NCBI GenBank assembly: GCA_030770425.1
Contig: JASJFT010000004.1
Span: 434,001-498,000 of the forward strand
Length of the DNA stretch: 64,000 nucleotides
Origin: Darksidea phi
Taxonomy: Eukaryota; Ascomycota; Dothideomycetes; Pleosporales; Lentitheciaceae
Direction: 5' to 3'
Part shown: piece by piece, positions 24,135 to 35,071 of the stretch
How positions within the stretch are numbered: position 1 is the first letter of the stretch
Layout: each line of letters begins with the position of its first letter
Program-made: the position numbers and the translations under genes
Notes under the pieces: generated by a model
What the model saw: only the letters and a program-made list of their open reading frames with translations
Told to the model about the DNA's origin: nothing
Database searches by the model: none

Positions 24135-25236
24135 GGTGATTGAAGAAAGCAACGAAAGCTTCTTGAGCAAGGACAAAGCTAGTCAAGGCGGCGTGCGGCT
24201 TCGATAGCGGCAACTTTTGGGTTTGGTGATGTTTTCTTGTTGGAGTGAGCTCGAAATAAAGATGGCGCGGATCGCTGGCCTGTGCGCGCGGCGTTCACGA
24301 TCCCTGCCACTTCGCTTGTATTTTTCTAAAGAGATGAACTAGGCGATTGCTAAGATAAGATAACGAAAACTAACGACGTCTACACTACGATGATCGTCCC
24401 CTATTAACTACAAACTTATGTATTGATCTGGTACGGTAATACGGGTAGAATATATTTGAGGCTAGAAAAGCAAGACATTCTCGGATTTCGAATTATAGGA
24501 AGTTGTTTTAATTCATCGAACTGACCTAGCCATAGAGACCATGCAACTATTCTTAATATACGTTACTCAGCAGGGTTTAAAGGAGTTCGGTTTAGGACGC
24601 AAACTCTACTAGTAGCAAAAGCCCAGTACTTTAGATAAGTAACTCTGATGAGGATGAGAGGAGAAAGGAAGAGTACCTGGCAGTTACTAAGAAGATACGC
24701 TAGAGAGCAGATACTAGCTAGGAATCACGCTTTACAACCAAGATAGACATGAAAAGGCTGAGGAGTACTTGCAGCAAGTAGTGGAAAGGCGAGACAAAAG
24801 CTTTGCAGAGTTCATCAGTATACCATGGTACGTTTGTTAGCACACTTGCACTACGATATTCATTATTGGCTGCTTGTGCGGACCTTACAAAAGAGACTCC
24901 TACTAAGAAAATCCAAACCAGCCAATTCATTATCGGCTGTTTGTAGATTAGATTACACCTAATATGGGTGAAGTGGCGTTGGCTAAGTGTTCTTGCGGGG
25001 AAGTTTTGTTCTGCCGCCTGCGGACTCTTTCTCGGCCGAGTAATGCATCTCGTCCCAAAGTATCGTTGGCCAACAACAAGAACGTTTGCTTGGCAGTCGA
25101 GATTGTACTCTGGTTATATTTGTCTATCATGCACGACAAATTTCCGAGGTCATACGGGCACTACCACGTTTCACGCGTTACAATGTATAAGATGTCTCAA
25201 TTGCTGTAGGCACCAAGTTCACTACTTCGTGAACTC
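24135..25236. other. AT-rich intergenic region
   Basis: From about 24320 to 25000 base composition drops to AT-rich with many short stops, consistent with decayed DNA between the conserved block and the AA9 gene. The only frame worth noting is the 70-codon one at 24930-24718, listed separately. No repeat unit was identified. Confidence 0.4.
24718..24930 (-). CDS. Possible small secreted protein, 70 residues
   Basis: Starts with ATG and a convincing signal-peptide shape (MNWLVWIFLVGVSFVRSAQA), then about 50 residues with a single Cys and a hydrophobic stretch near the end (LLQVLLSLFMSILVV). It lies in AT-rich DNA and could be chance or the remains of a larger gene. No family recognised. Confidence 0.22.
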   Translation of the reverse strand: MNWLVWIFLVGVSFVRSAQAANNEYRSASVLTNVPWYTDELCKAFVSPFHYLLQVLLSLFMSILVVKRDS

Positions 25237-26382
25237 ATGCCCTCTTTACTCATTTTGATTGTACTCCTTACCACGGCCTCTTTTGGCCAGGCTCACTGTG
25301 CGAGATACTTCCATTTATCCTTTTTGCACTCTTGAATGGCTAACATACCAAGATGTCTTTGTGCGTCTGGCACATAACGGTGTATGGCAGCCCCCATTGG
25401 GCTTTATTCGGTATGACCCCATGCCATCCATTAGTCTCAAGCTAACCCATGCAGCAACACAACATCACCCTTCCAAGAGCCTCCCGGCTCAAACTTTGAT
25501 GGTTACCGTGATTGGTCTTATCCAACATTTCCCTCAGACTCTCCAAATTCTGTGCGCTTCGGCCGCGATAACTTAGCCTGGGCACCTGCTACTGGTGTTT
25601 TAAAGGTCAAAGCAGGAGATACAGTGGAGTTTATCGCTACACAACTACGGCCGAATACGTGGGATCTGCCAGGCTATGTGCAATGGGATAACTGCCCTGA
25701 TGGAAGAGGAGCATGTAGTCAGAACTATTCAGACGTATGTTCACAAGTTTTCCTATCGTCGAAGCTTTTGTCTGCCACAGCTTGATCTGACTAACCAACA
25801 ATACAGTATTTTCATATTTTCCACAGGGGCCCTGTAATCATGCATCTATCCCGTGTACCCCCTGGGGAGGAGGTACATGTATACGATGGCAGTGGCGAGT
25901 GGGTCAAGATCTATACTGTGGGATTAGAGCTGCGCAAAGACCCTCAGGACCCAATCTTCTGGCTTCCGCAAAATGGCGGTCAATTGCCACCTCGCGTAAG
26001 CTTACTACAGTTTTTTTGAACGAAGATGTTTGCTAATGCAAGCGGCAGCTCATTGCCAAGCTTCCGAAACAGACACCAGCAGGGCAGTACTTGCTACGTG
26101 TTGACCAGGTTTGGTACGGCAGTGGCAATGCTGATCCCCAGATGTATCCGTCCTGTGCGCAAATAGAGGTTTCGAATGATATCTCAGGAGAACTCTCAAG
26201 TGGTATCAAGATTCCTGAAGGGATGTCTAGATCTTCTCCTGGTACGTAGAGTGCGCTGAAAATATTGGATGGGACTAAGAAGCTTTCTAGGAATGATGTA
26301 CACGAACGACGATTGGCCACTGGGTGCGAATGGATATACCTATCCAGGGGGTCCGCTGTGGGATGGCGAGAAGTCGGTCTAG
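25237..26382 (+). CDS. AA9 lytic polysaccharide monooxygenase (GH61-type), six exons
   Basis: Secreted copper enzyme expected to cleave cellulose or related glycans oxidatively. Exons 25237-25297, 25353-25410, 25455-25734, 25807-25995, 26049-26241 and 26291-26382 join in frame to 290 residues; introns are 44-72 bp. The signal peptide (MPSLLILIVLLTTASFGQA) is followed directly by His20, the N-terminal copper-brace histidine, in HYVF. The second copper histidine is His139 in HRGPVIM. The QxY motif is Gln227/Tyr229 in QMYPSCAQIEV. Other landmarks are GRDNLAW, VKAGDTVEF, YDGSGEWVKIY and GQYLLRV. Oddities: no His lies in the 197-229 stretch where the family's second-sphere His sits (HIALH becomes QVWYG), and residue 75 is Phe where most relatives have a disulfide Cys (VRCGRDN). 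No carbohydrate-binding module is present; the short tail ends GGPLWDGEKSV. Confidence 0.9.
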
Positions 26383-27284
26383 GACAGGGCGCCGACTTTG
26401 GGCTAAAGGGTTTACATGATACCCAAACAAAGTCCATCTTTTCGATCCTGACTCCTTCGACACAGACGTCTAAGTCACGTTGGTGGCGCTCCCTCGCGCT
26501 AAATAGTTAATATTTGTCCAAATATGGGTGGTGTAGTCAAATTCGAAAGTGTTTCACCTCCGGTTAGCACACGAAATTGGGCTATGGTGGAATGTGCGCC
26601 TTAGTGATCCCCATGGCATAGCGTAATTCCATTCGACCGCGATTTGCGAGCGTTCGGATCCAGAAAGGTGCTATACCGGAGCTAGATCATATACATCTGA
26701 GAAAGCGATACTTCCTAGTTTGGTTGGTTGTGGTGCATCCTTGCAAGCCACTGTGAAGGTGTTGTAGGTTTAGAACTTCAATGCCTGAAATCTTTTCGAG
26801 CTTTCTAATTATGATGGTTCTTAGTCTTCCTCGGGAGCGTAGAACATGTGGAATAAATCTCCATATAACAGCGCCATCGCTAATGGTAAGGACAAGGACG
26901 CTGAATGCTCGCCAACTCAACACCACGGCTATGGCACCAGTCAGATGATCCTCTAATCAACACCATGCTTGAGTCCATTGGCCTTTATCTTCTATATTAT
27001 GCTCAATAAAATCTAAACTCCGCTCCTTCGGCCAATTTATCTATTATGCCACTAAGCCACAGTCTGCCCAGTACGACGTATCTGGATGCCGGACCTCAAC
27101 GAAATCTGATCAGTGCATCTTTGGGTAAGTCATCAAAATCCCACACACGGCCCAAAATGCCTGCTTCTTCGTATCTCCCCAAATCACGACAAATCTTCAA
27201 ACATTCGACCTTGAAATACAGCAAACAAACGCGGATCCACCCCGATACTATCCGTTATCGTTGCAATAGCCCACAACACCCAAC
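26383..27284. other. Intergenic region
   Basis: Nothing supported. A few short frames (for example 26926-26687 -) lack motifs. The last 150 bp, CA-rich with CCACAACACCCAAC just before the next start, look like the leader of the following gene. Confidence 0.4.
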
Positions 27285-27767
27285 ATGAAGCTCAGCCTCC
27301 TCGTCGCTGGCCTCATGGCTTTTCCAACCCTCGGCGCCAAAGGCAACAAGAAAACAAGTGTCACCCCACCACCGCCTACCATCCCCGACATCAAGGCCCT
27401 CAAGTATATTCCCGGCATGGAAGACCTGTTCGCTCAAGCCACTCAGCATGGAAAATCTGAGAAAGAAGTCGATCTGGAGGTCAAGGACATCATTGTCTCT
27501 CTCAGGATGGCTAACGTGGTCGCCGACTTTCAGAAGAAGCAGGCTTGCGGAGCTTCGCTGGATGGGTTGGTGGACTACGCGTTCGATTCGGTGCTTGGAA
27601 AGAAGAATACGCCGGACAAGTCGATGAGGGATATCTTCGACGATTGTCATAATGCTTGTGTCGGATTGAAACAGTGCATGTTGTTGGAGGGTACGAACGT
27701 GGCGGTGGAGGAGTGCGGAAAGGAAAAGGTAAAGAGCGACTGCAAGGCGAGTTGCACGCCGCAGTAG
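27285..27767 (+). CDS. Cysteine-containing small secreted protein, 160 residues
   Basis: Signal peptide MKLSLLVAGLMAFPTLGA, then a Lys-rich, Pro-rich spacer (VTPPPPTIPD), an amphipathic helical middle, and a C-terminal cysteine cluster. Seven Cys occur: one at QAC, then DDCHNAC, KQC, EEC and SDCKASC near the end. Single exon with a good start context (CAACATGAAG). It has the size and make-up of effector-like or cell-surface small secreted proteins, but I do not recognise a family. The neighbouring genes are also secreted (AA9 before, Ser/Thr-rich protein after), which fits a secretome segment. An odd number of Cys leaves one unpaired if the rest form disulfides. Confidence 0.72.
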   Translation: MKLSLLVAGLMAFPTLGAKGNKKTSVTPPPPTIPDIKALKYIPGMEDLFAQATQHGKSEKEVDLEVKDIIVSLRMANVVADFQKKQACGASLDGLVDYAFDSVLGKKNTPDKSMRDIFDDCHNACVGLKQCMLLEGTNVAVEECGKEKVKSDCKASCTPQ

Positions 27768-28251
27768 CGATGAAAATACTCACTTCGTGTAGTGGGTTCG
27801 GCGGTATGGTGGTATGTGCAGCTTTGGGTTATCTAAAGTTCTGGCGATTCTTTCTTGTAAGAGTAATGGTGGCTAAAATCACTCGCATTTCGTTGCTCTC
27901 GCCTATATTGTCGGGGCTCGATCCAAATACAAAAGCTTCCGTGCTTTGCGTGTAATAATCCATTCTGTGTGATTTCTGCTTCTTCTAATATAGTCATCCA
28001 TACTGCAGTGATGCATCACCGTGGCCCCGGTCTTTCTTATCATCACTTCACTAGTAAGATAGCGACTTCCCCATACTCTTCGTCAACAAATCATGCTACC
28101 AGGATGGACGTAGAAGGCGCAAGAGAACCCGCCACTTCATTTAGATCTCTACGCCGGTGCATTGCCTTCCTCTCTTCTTTCTTCGGCTGAGCCCTTCAGC
28201 TCCCCTGTCTCGGCTTGGTTCATCATCAACTGAGAGGTTTCATCTTTCAAG

Positions 28252-30841
28252 ATGTATCCCTCCGCCTTCATCGCTATTGTTTTCGTGGCGAGTGTCTCTT
28301 CCGTACGACTGCCACACACCACGATCTGGCTCGATGCCACGACATGGGCGCCGGCCATAGTTCCTACAACGAGAATTGTTCGCCCTTGTTATGTGTCTAC
28401 AGTTACTATCCCCGTGACCGCACCCTGCAGAAGCTCCGCGCTCGTTGCCCACCCGACCAAGACGTACGCTCTAGCTCATACGAGTGCTCCTGCTCATTGC
28501 AATGATGCATCCGCAGTGGATTGCAATCATACGTTGATGAAACATCATGATTGGTGGTCTGCGCCACATCCTCGACCTTCCGCCTGTACATCGACTACTG
28601 TTTGTGGAGAACACCATGGTTGGTGGCCTGGGACGTACCCTGGGTACAAGCCGACAGCTATCAAGGAAACCTCTAGCGCTGGGAAGCCGTCGAAGACAGC
28701 AAAACCTTCGGAGATGTCCAAGCCCTCGAAAACGTTCACGTCCACAAGTGCGGCTAAATCCTTGAAGTCGTTTAGACGTACGAAGACATCCTTCTCCAAG
28801 ACACCTACTTCGGAAATGCCTACGTGGCAGACTCCTACCACCTCAAATAAGCCTGGACTCTCGAAAGACATCTAGGCCTTCGTCCTATGGGAGCAAGCCT
28901 TGCGAGACCGTCACGATGACGACGAGCATACATTTAGTGCCCAGCTCTCCGCAGACGATGATCACAATGGTCACTACAGCCACGAAGTTCCGTTCGTCAG
29001 TTGGCGGGTTCAATGCGACGTTGCTTATTACCAGCAAGAACAGTACGGACTTAGCGCCCAGTTTCTCACTTCCTTCCCATGGCGAAATGATAATGAGGAC
29101 TTCTTCCAAGTCCCATAAATCATCTAAGAGCTCGTCGGCCGATAGCGTGGCGCCTTCGACGACCAAAGACAAGAAGCCGGCGAGACTGTCTTCTACTAAA
29201 TCGGAGGAAACACCGGATACAGATTCGGTACCGCCACAGTCTAATTCGCTTGAAGCCACGTCGAAGTCTTCTACCGCACACAAGAAGCCCGCTCACATTG
29301 CTTCATCTGTTCATGGGAATTATGCCAACACTACGTGGTCTGTCCATAACAAGCACCCCCATGCCACGCTGTCTACCCACCGCAAGCCTGTCCATAGTAC
29401 GCAGCCCATTCGCAACAAGCCTGCTTATACCACATCGTCTGCCCAAGAAACCCATTCACACTAGGACGTCTGTCCATGAGAAGCTTACTCACACCACGTC
29501 ATCAGATAAAGAAAAGCCCACCCGCATTACACCATCTCATCACAAAACGACGGTCATCATCACATCCACGGCCCATGTGAAGCTTGTCAAAATTGATCCG
29601 ACCGAGAAATCTGAAGAAGATACAACGTACAAGGCCTACCATAATCCTTCTAAGTCTCCTCAGTCCTCGAAGACGTTTGCACGGCTTAAGCACTCCTCGT
29701 CAACTGGCACAACATCCGAAGAGCTGTACCCTAGCTTCCTCCCCATTGCTTCGGACCAAGACACAACTAAGATCTCTCACCGGGCTACCGTAACCGTACT
29801 TGCGTCTCAACTAGATACCATGACTGTTGTCTGGGAGACAATCTCGACCTCGACGGCCGCTCTTGTCACGTCTGCTTCGTTGAGCGTTGCGGAGGAAACG
29901 ACATCTAAAGCCAAACATCACTCGTCGCACTCCACAGCCCAGACAGGTGCTCGTACGAAGCCTGGCACTACGCCCGAGAACGCGATATGGATAACCGCAA
30001 TTGTCAGCTCCACGACCTCGGGTGCAGCAGAAACAAGCACAAGTGAAAGCGGGCATTCTTCGCATACCAAGGCTCATACTAGCGTGTTCACGGAGCACAC
30101 TTCTGGGGCGACGAAGACAACATCGACTTCTACAGTCGTGGCCGCTACCCCAAGTCCTCAAGCGCTGTGGACAAGACCACGAGTGAGATTAAGCATGATT
30201 CGCATTTGAATAGTCATCCCAATACCACGACATCCGCTACCGGCCGCGCAAAGACCCCGTCGGTGGTTTCTACGACCGCAATTCTGAGCTCCACGGGCCC
30301 GAGTGCCGCGAAGAAGTATATAAGCGAAACCAAGCATCAATCACACTTAAAGGTTCATACCAGTATTTCCACACGGGAGGCTCCCAAGACCACCGTGCCT
30401 GAGTTTACTAGAACAACTACACCGGAGCCTTCTAGCACCACCGCGCCAGAGCATACTAGTACCACTGTAATAGCCCCTACTAGCACCACCGCGCCTGAAT
30501 CTACGAGTACCACCACCCCAGAGTCTCCTAGCACCACCATACTTGAGCCTATAAGTGCCACCGCACCAGAGCCTACCAACATCATTGCACCAGAATCCAA
30601 CGAGACTGCTGCGGCAGAGCCTACGGAGGCACCACCACGGCAGAGGAGTCAACAACCACGCACAAGTCCCCGCCCAAAGACAAATCAACTGCAACCCCGA
30701 CTCCGACGCCGACTGCAGGTAAGTTTCCATTTCTTTGTAGCGGTGCCGTTCCTCACTAACGCGATTGCAGAACTGGTGCGGGGTGATGGCGATGATGAGA
30801 TGGGAGATGGTGAGCAAAGATGTCACGTCAGCAGGTTATGA
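28252..30841 (+). pseudogene. Ser/Thr-rich secreted repeat (mucin-like) protein, broken by frame changes
   Basis: One long coding region whose frame changes several times. It starts with signal peptide MYPSAFIAIVFVASVSS at 28252, then a Cys/His/Trp-containing region with two HHxWW-type motifs (KHHDWWSAPHP and EHHGWWPGTYP), then hundreds of Ser/Thr/Lys/Pro residues in loose repeats (KPSKTAKPSEMSKPSK; KPxHTxxSxHxK; TSExKHxSHxxxHTS; TTxPExTSTT). Frame breaks fall near 28850, 29450, 30170 and 30630, each inside a repeat where the neighbouring frame continues the same repeat, so single-base indels explain them better than introns. A canonical 52 bp intron (30719-30770, GTAAGT...TTGCAG) precedes the last short exon ending at 30841. 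Probably a heavily O-glycosylated wall or surface protein, now a pseudogene or affected by sequence errors. Confidence 0.6.
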
Positions 30842-31392
30842 AATATTGCCAAAAATTTGTGCAGCGGAAAGAAACTCTGCATACGTGTGTTCCAAGCACA
30901 AGTTCCGCCAATTGACGAATGGTAAACTGATAGTCGCCGACTTTAATTGGAGGAATAATATTGCTAGTTGAGGTCGAGAAGGGGATTGATTAGGCTCGTT
31001 CTTTTTGTTCTTGTAATTGGAGAGCGGTTTAGTTAGGTACATTCTTATGGTACATTGGCGTTGGGGTTGCTAAATAGCTTGCATTTTCCCCTCCAGTGAC
31101 AAGGGATGTATGAGCCCGTGGTGGATGACAGCATTCCCTTGTCCATTTTTGCATGGCAACCATCTTCTACAGAGTTCATTTCTTCGAAGGTGTTCCAGAG
31201 TGATCGAATGATATTTGCGGAGTGCGATGATAAACCTGCGAAGCCAGACGGAGTGGATGTACCCCTGCGCCTTGGCGTTCTAAATTATGTCAAAGCTCCT
31301 ATCAACTTACAAGCTTCCCATCCTCCACCTCTAACGGCAAACGTTCATAGCCGCGCCTTCAACTACTCCAGCATACACGTCAAGACGTAGCA

Positions 31393-32432
31393 ATGCCCCC
31401 TCCGCAGCGCGGACGATCGCTTCCCAAAAGCTCCTTCTCGCCCATATTCTCCAAGCTCAAGACTTCTGTCTATATCGACAACCTCCGGCCCGGCGCTCCT
31501 GTATCCTCGTCGCACTTCATTCGCACAATATCCTGGAACGCCTCTGGCACCTTCGTTGCGACCGGAGCCGCGGATAAGACATTGCGGATATGGAATCCGG
31601 AAAAGACAAATGTCAAAAATTCAACGGAGCTGCGTACGCCTGGCGCACCCGCTTCTGTGTCATTAGAGCGCGTCGCTTTTCACCCGATCAACGAGAATGA
31701 GCTCGCTAGCTGTAGTACAGATGGCATGGTGCGGTTCTGGGATGTCAGGTCCAAGGCTAGTGTGGGGGAGGTAAAGGTTGGCGAGCAGCCCTTTACCCTG
31801 GCTTGGACACCGAATGGAAAGGACATTGTAGCGGGAAGAAAGGTGGGCGGCAGAATTCGGTACACAAGGTACTATGCTAATTAGAGCAGGACAACGTCAT
31901 CGTCCCCATCGACCGCACAGCCCTCAAGCCCATCGCCGAACACCGCCAGCCTGTGCAAACAAACCAATGCGTCTTCGACTGGTCCGGCTCCCACCTCTAC
32001 CTCACCAACGGCGACGGCTGCGTCAAAGTCCTGCGCTACCCCTCCTTCGAGAGCGCCCTCACCCTCAACGCACATACGTCATCTTGCTACGCACTCTGCA
32101 TGTCTCCAAGCGGAGAATACCTCGCGGCAGGCGGCGGCGACGCGCTCGTCTCGATTTGGGATACGCAAGAGTGGATATGCGTGCGGACGCTCGATCTCAC
32201 ATTCAGTCCGGTTAAGAGCGTGGACTTTTCGTTTGATGGAAGCTATATCACGGCGGGGGCCGAGGACAAAGAGGAGAAGAAGCTGCATATTGCGCATGTG
32301 GAGACGGGCGAGATCGTGCATAGTATCGATCTAAACCAGCCGGCGGCACATGTCGCGTGGCACCCGTGTCGTTATGCGTTGGCGTATTCAGCGGATAGCC
32401 AGGGATTGAAGATTGTGGGGGGCATGAGTTGA
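31393..32432 (+). CDS. THO complex subunit Tex1/THOC3 (WD40 protein), two exons
   Basis: WD40 propeller subunit of the THO/TREX complex that couples transcription to mRNA export. Exons 31393-31842 and 31890-32432 join in phase 0 across a 47 bp intron (GTGGGC...GAGCAG with a CTAAT branch) to 330 residues. Repeats can be read as FIRTISWNASGTFVATGAADKTLRIWN, VAFHPINENELASCSTDGMVRFWD, FTLAWTPNGKDIVAG, FDWSGSHLYLTNGDGCVKVL, LCMSPSGEYLAAGGGDALVSIWD, VDFSFDGSYITAGAED and HVAWHPCRYALAYSAD, the last in the family style. The alternation and lack of extra domains match THOC3 rather than other WD40 families. Nuclear location expected. Confidence 0.85.
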
Positions 32433-32723
32433 TTGCGTGAGGGGTGGGATTAGCATGGCTTTGGCGTTTGAGGTTAGGCAAGATACCCTTTGCATAGCGT
32501 GGTCTGCAATTGACAGTCCTCTTCGGCACGATCTACCCTTGCTGGGCTATATTCTTTGTTACTCCGCCCGATTACTATCCAAGTTATAAGAGCAGCAGGG
32601 TTCGTCTAACGACCCCCAGTCCATCCGGGGAGATGCCGATGGCACAACCGCAAGCTTATATTTATATTCCGGGCGACTTCGCCGAACTACAACGACCACA
32701 ACGAAACAAAAAAGATTGTCAAT

Positions 32724-33781
32724 ATGGATGTCCAAGCTCCTCTCAATCCGAATGATCTCTTCTCAGCCAAGGGCTTAGTCGTAGTTATTACCGGCGGCGG
32801 CAGTGGTATGTTTTCCATGCGCTCGAGCTACCCCACCTATATCCCCCGCTATCTCAACTTCTCTTCCAACGTCCGAAGCTAATTAACTCACAACGTACAG
32901 GGCTCGGCCTAGCTATCGCAGCCACTCTCCACCAAAACGGCGCATCCCACATCTATCTCCTGGGCCGCCGTCTCAACGTCCTCCAAAACGCCATCAAAAC
33001 CCTCGAGTCGTCGCCCTCGGCCCCAAAAGCCTCATCGGCCGTGTTGACCGCTATATCAGCCGATGTCACAGACCAGTCTACCATCGACGCTGCTGTGGAA
33101 CATATTACGAAGGAGGTAGGATATGTAGACGTGCTCATAAACAATGCCGGCGTCACCGGACCCGAGAACGGGACAGACATCCGTAAAGCCGAATCAATCG
33201 ACCAACTGAAAGACGCCTTCCTAAAAGACTACAATGGATGGCACACAACCGTAGCTATCAACACGCAATCCGTCATTGGCGTAAGCGGCGCCTTCCTCCC
33301 CCTTCTCAGCGCAGCAAACACGCGCCGCGGCTGGGCCCCGGGCAAAGTAACAGGCGTCGGCAACCCACGCACCCAAGACACATCCGCACTCAGCGCGCTC
33401 AGCCTCGACCCTTCAGATGACCGCATGGCACACATCATAACCATCGCCAGCGTAGCCTCCTTCATGCGCGTCTCCTTCTCCGGACTCGCCTACAACGCGT
33501 CAAAAGCCGGGGCAGCGCACCTAGGCAAGATGCTGAGTACGATATTGGCCGAGTGGGGTATTAGGAGTAATGTCGTTTGCCCCGGCCCGTTCCCCAGCGA
33601 TATGACGCGTGCGGTTGATCCAAGGTTTGGCACCGCGCAGGTGCCACAGGGACGGATGGGTGGGGCAAGGGATGTGGCGGGTTTGTTGCTTTTTCTTGTG
33701 GGTAGGGCTGGCGCGTATGTTAATGGGACTACGCAGTTGACGGATGGGGGAAGATTGGGGGTTTTCCCTTCGACGTATTGA
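32724..33781 (+). CDS. Short-chain dehydrogenase/reductase, two exons
   Basis: NAD(P)-dependent oxidoreductase of the classical SDR superfamily. Exons 32724-32805 and 32901-33781 join to 320 residues across a 95 bp intron that splits the glycine motif. Seen in order: TGGGSGLG (cofactor binding, residues about 23-30), DVTD, NNAGVTGPENG, the catalytic ITIASVAS serine region, YNASK (Tyr and Lys), and CPGPFPSDM. A 15-20 residue insertion (ARNTRRGWAPG-type region before the serine motif) is longer than the minimal fold. The substrate cannot be told. Its start is 291 bp after the THO subunit and 1.3 kb before the laccase, all on the same strand. Confidence 0.85.
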
Positions 33782-35071
33782 TGTGGTGGGGGACTTGGTG
33801 GAGAGGAGGGGGAGAGGTAGGAGGTGGTGCTACCAAGAACGGGTGGTTGTTCTATGATGGATGGTATATATCGCGCACTAATTGGTGTGTATCTGGTGGA
33901 CTGGCTAGTGTCCACTCGCGCAGACTTCGCCTTGAGCTCAAGGTGTGTTATGTAGATTGCGCATCCTGGTGGTCTTCAAAGGCTAGTATTTCGCTCTAGA
34001 AATCGAGCTATCTTGTAGTCGGAAGTGGTAGGCTTGTGGCGACCTGGGTCCTGTTTTCTCTTTCTGCTTGGTTCTTCATCGGCCAAGCCTTGAAACCGGT
34101 ACTCTAGCCGTCTTTGCTTGACCTCATTCCTCAACCACTACTACGATGCGCGAGATTACGTTGATAGTAGTTACTGTACCCATGACACCTTGAGACGATT
34201 TTGAAGAACAGCATATGGGTCCTCTGTAATTTACAAGGGTCTTGGTGCTCGAGCTGCACGCTCTAGAACGCTTCAAAAATACGAGGTTGCCTTTGAGGAG
34301 GCGGATTGGAAAGAGGCCTAACTTTGCGGCAGACGATTGGGGGACACTCGCTGAATTGCTTGCTGACCGTCATAAGGGAGCAACGTTGACTTTGGGGAAT
34401 CTATAATGACGGTTAATGTCGCGTTTTGTGGAGACTGGGTTATGTTACATACAAGATCGATCACTGAAAACCGCAACTCGACTGGCAAATCCAGAAATCA
34501 GAAAGGCTGCTGATTATATAAAGAAACTTTGGAGCGCCATACAGTTTTATCGCATGCGCGGTCAGCTTCTGGAAGGAGGCTTGCGGGACGCCGCACGAAC
34601 CAGGACGTCGGATGATAGCTAGCTTCCAATATTGTGCACATTGCTCCGCAATCTATATTCCCCAGACTGTCACGATATTCTTCCTACTGAAAGACTTCGG
34701 GTTCCTTTTCGACGAACTTGATGCTGTAAGAACACACCCGGAGACTGAAACCCCGATGTCGCAGATTCGCACACCGAAGGCATCACGCCGGGCTTACCCA
34801 CATCATCATCCTGAATTGGATATTTCGCCAAGGCAGCAAACGACGTATTGGCCGAAAAGCTACAGTACCCGGAAAGCGAGTCGCTCTACTCGCAAGGCTT
34901 CGGTGTGGTTCGCGACGACTGCTTCAGCATGCTTGCCGTCGCCGTTCCGCGTGGGGTTATATATGGGATGGAAGAAGCAATGGATGTACAAGCACGAAGA
35001 GCGCATTTGAGAGCATTTTCCTGCATTTTCTAGTCGTCCTTGCGGTTCTGTCAATCTAATTCCAAATCACA
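33782..35071. other. Intergenic region with a possible gene relic upstream of the laccase
   Basis: Mostly empty. A frame at about 34830-35033 (+) reads codon-like (AEKLQYPESESLYSQGFGVVRDDCFSML cut into pieces with no start upstream) and may be the tail of a lost gene. No family recognised. The laccase promoter lies in the final 40-300 bp. Confidence 0.35.
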
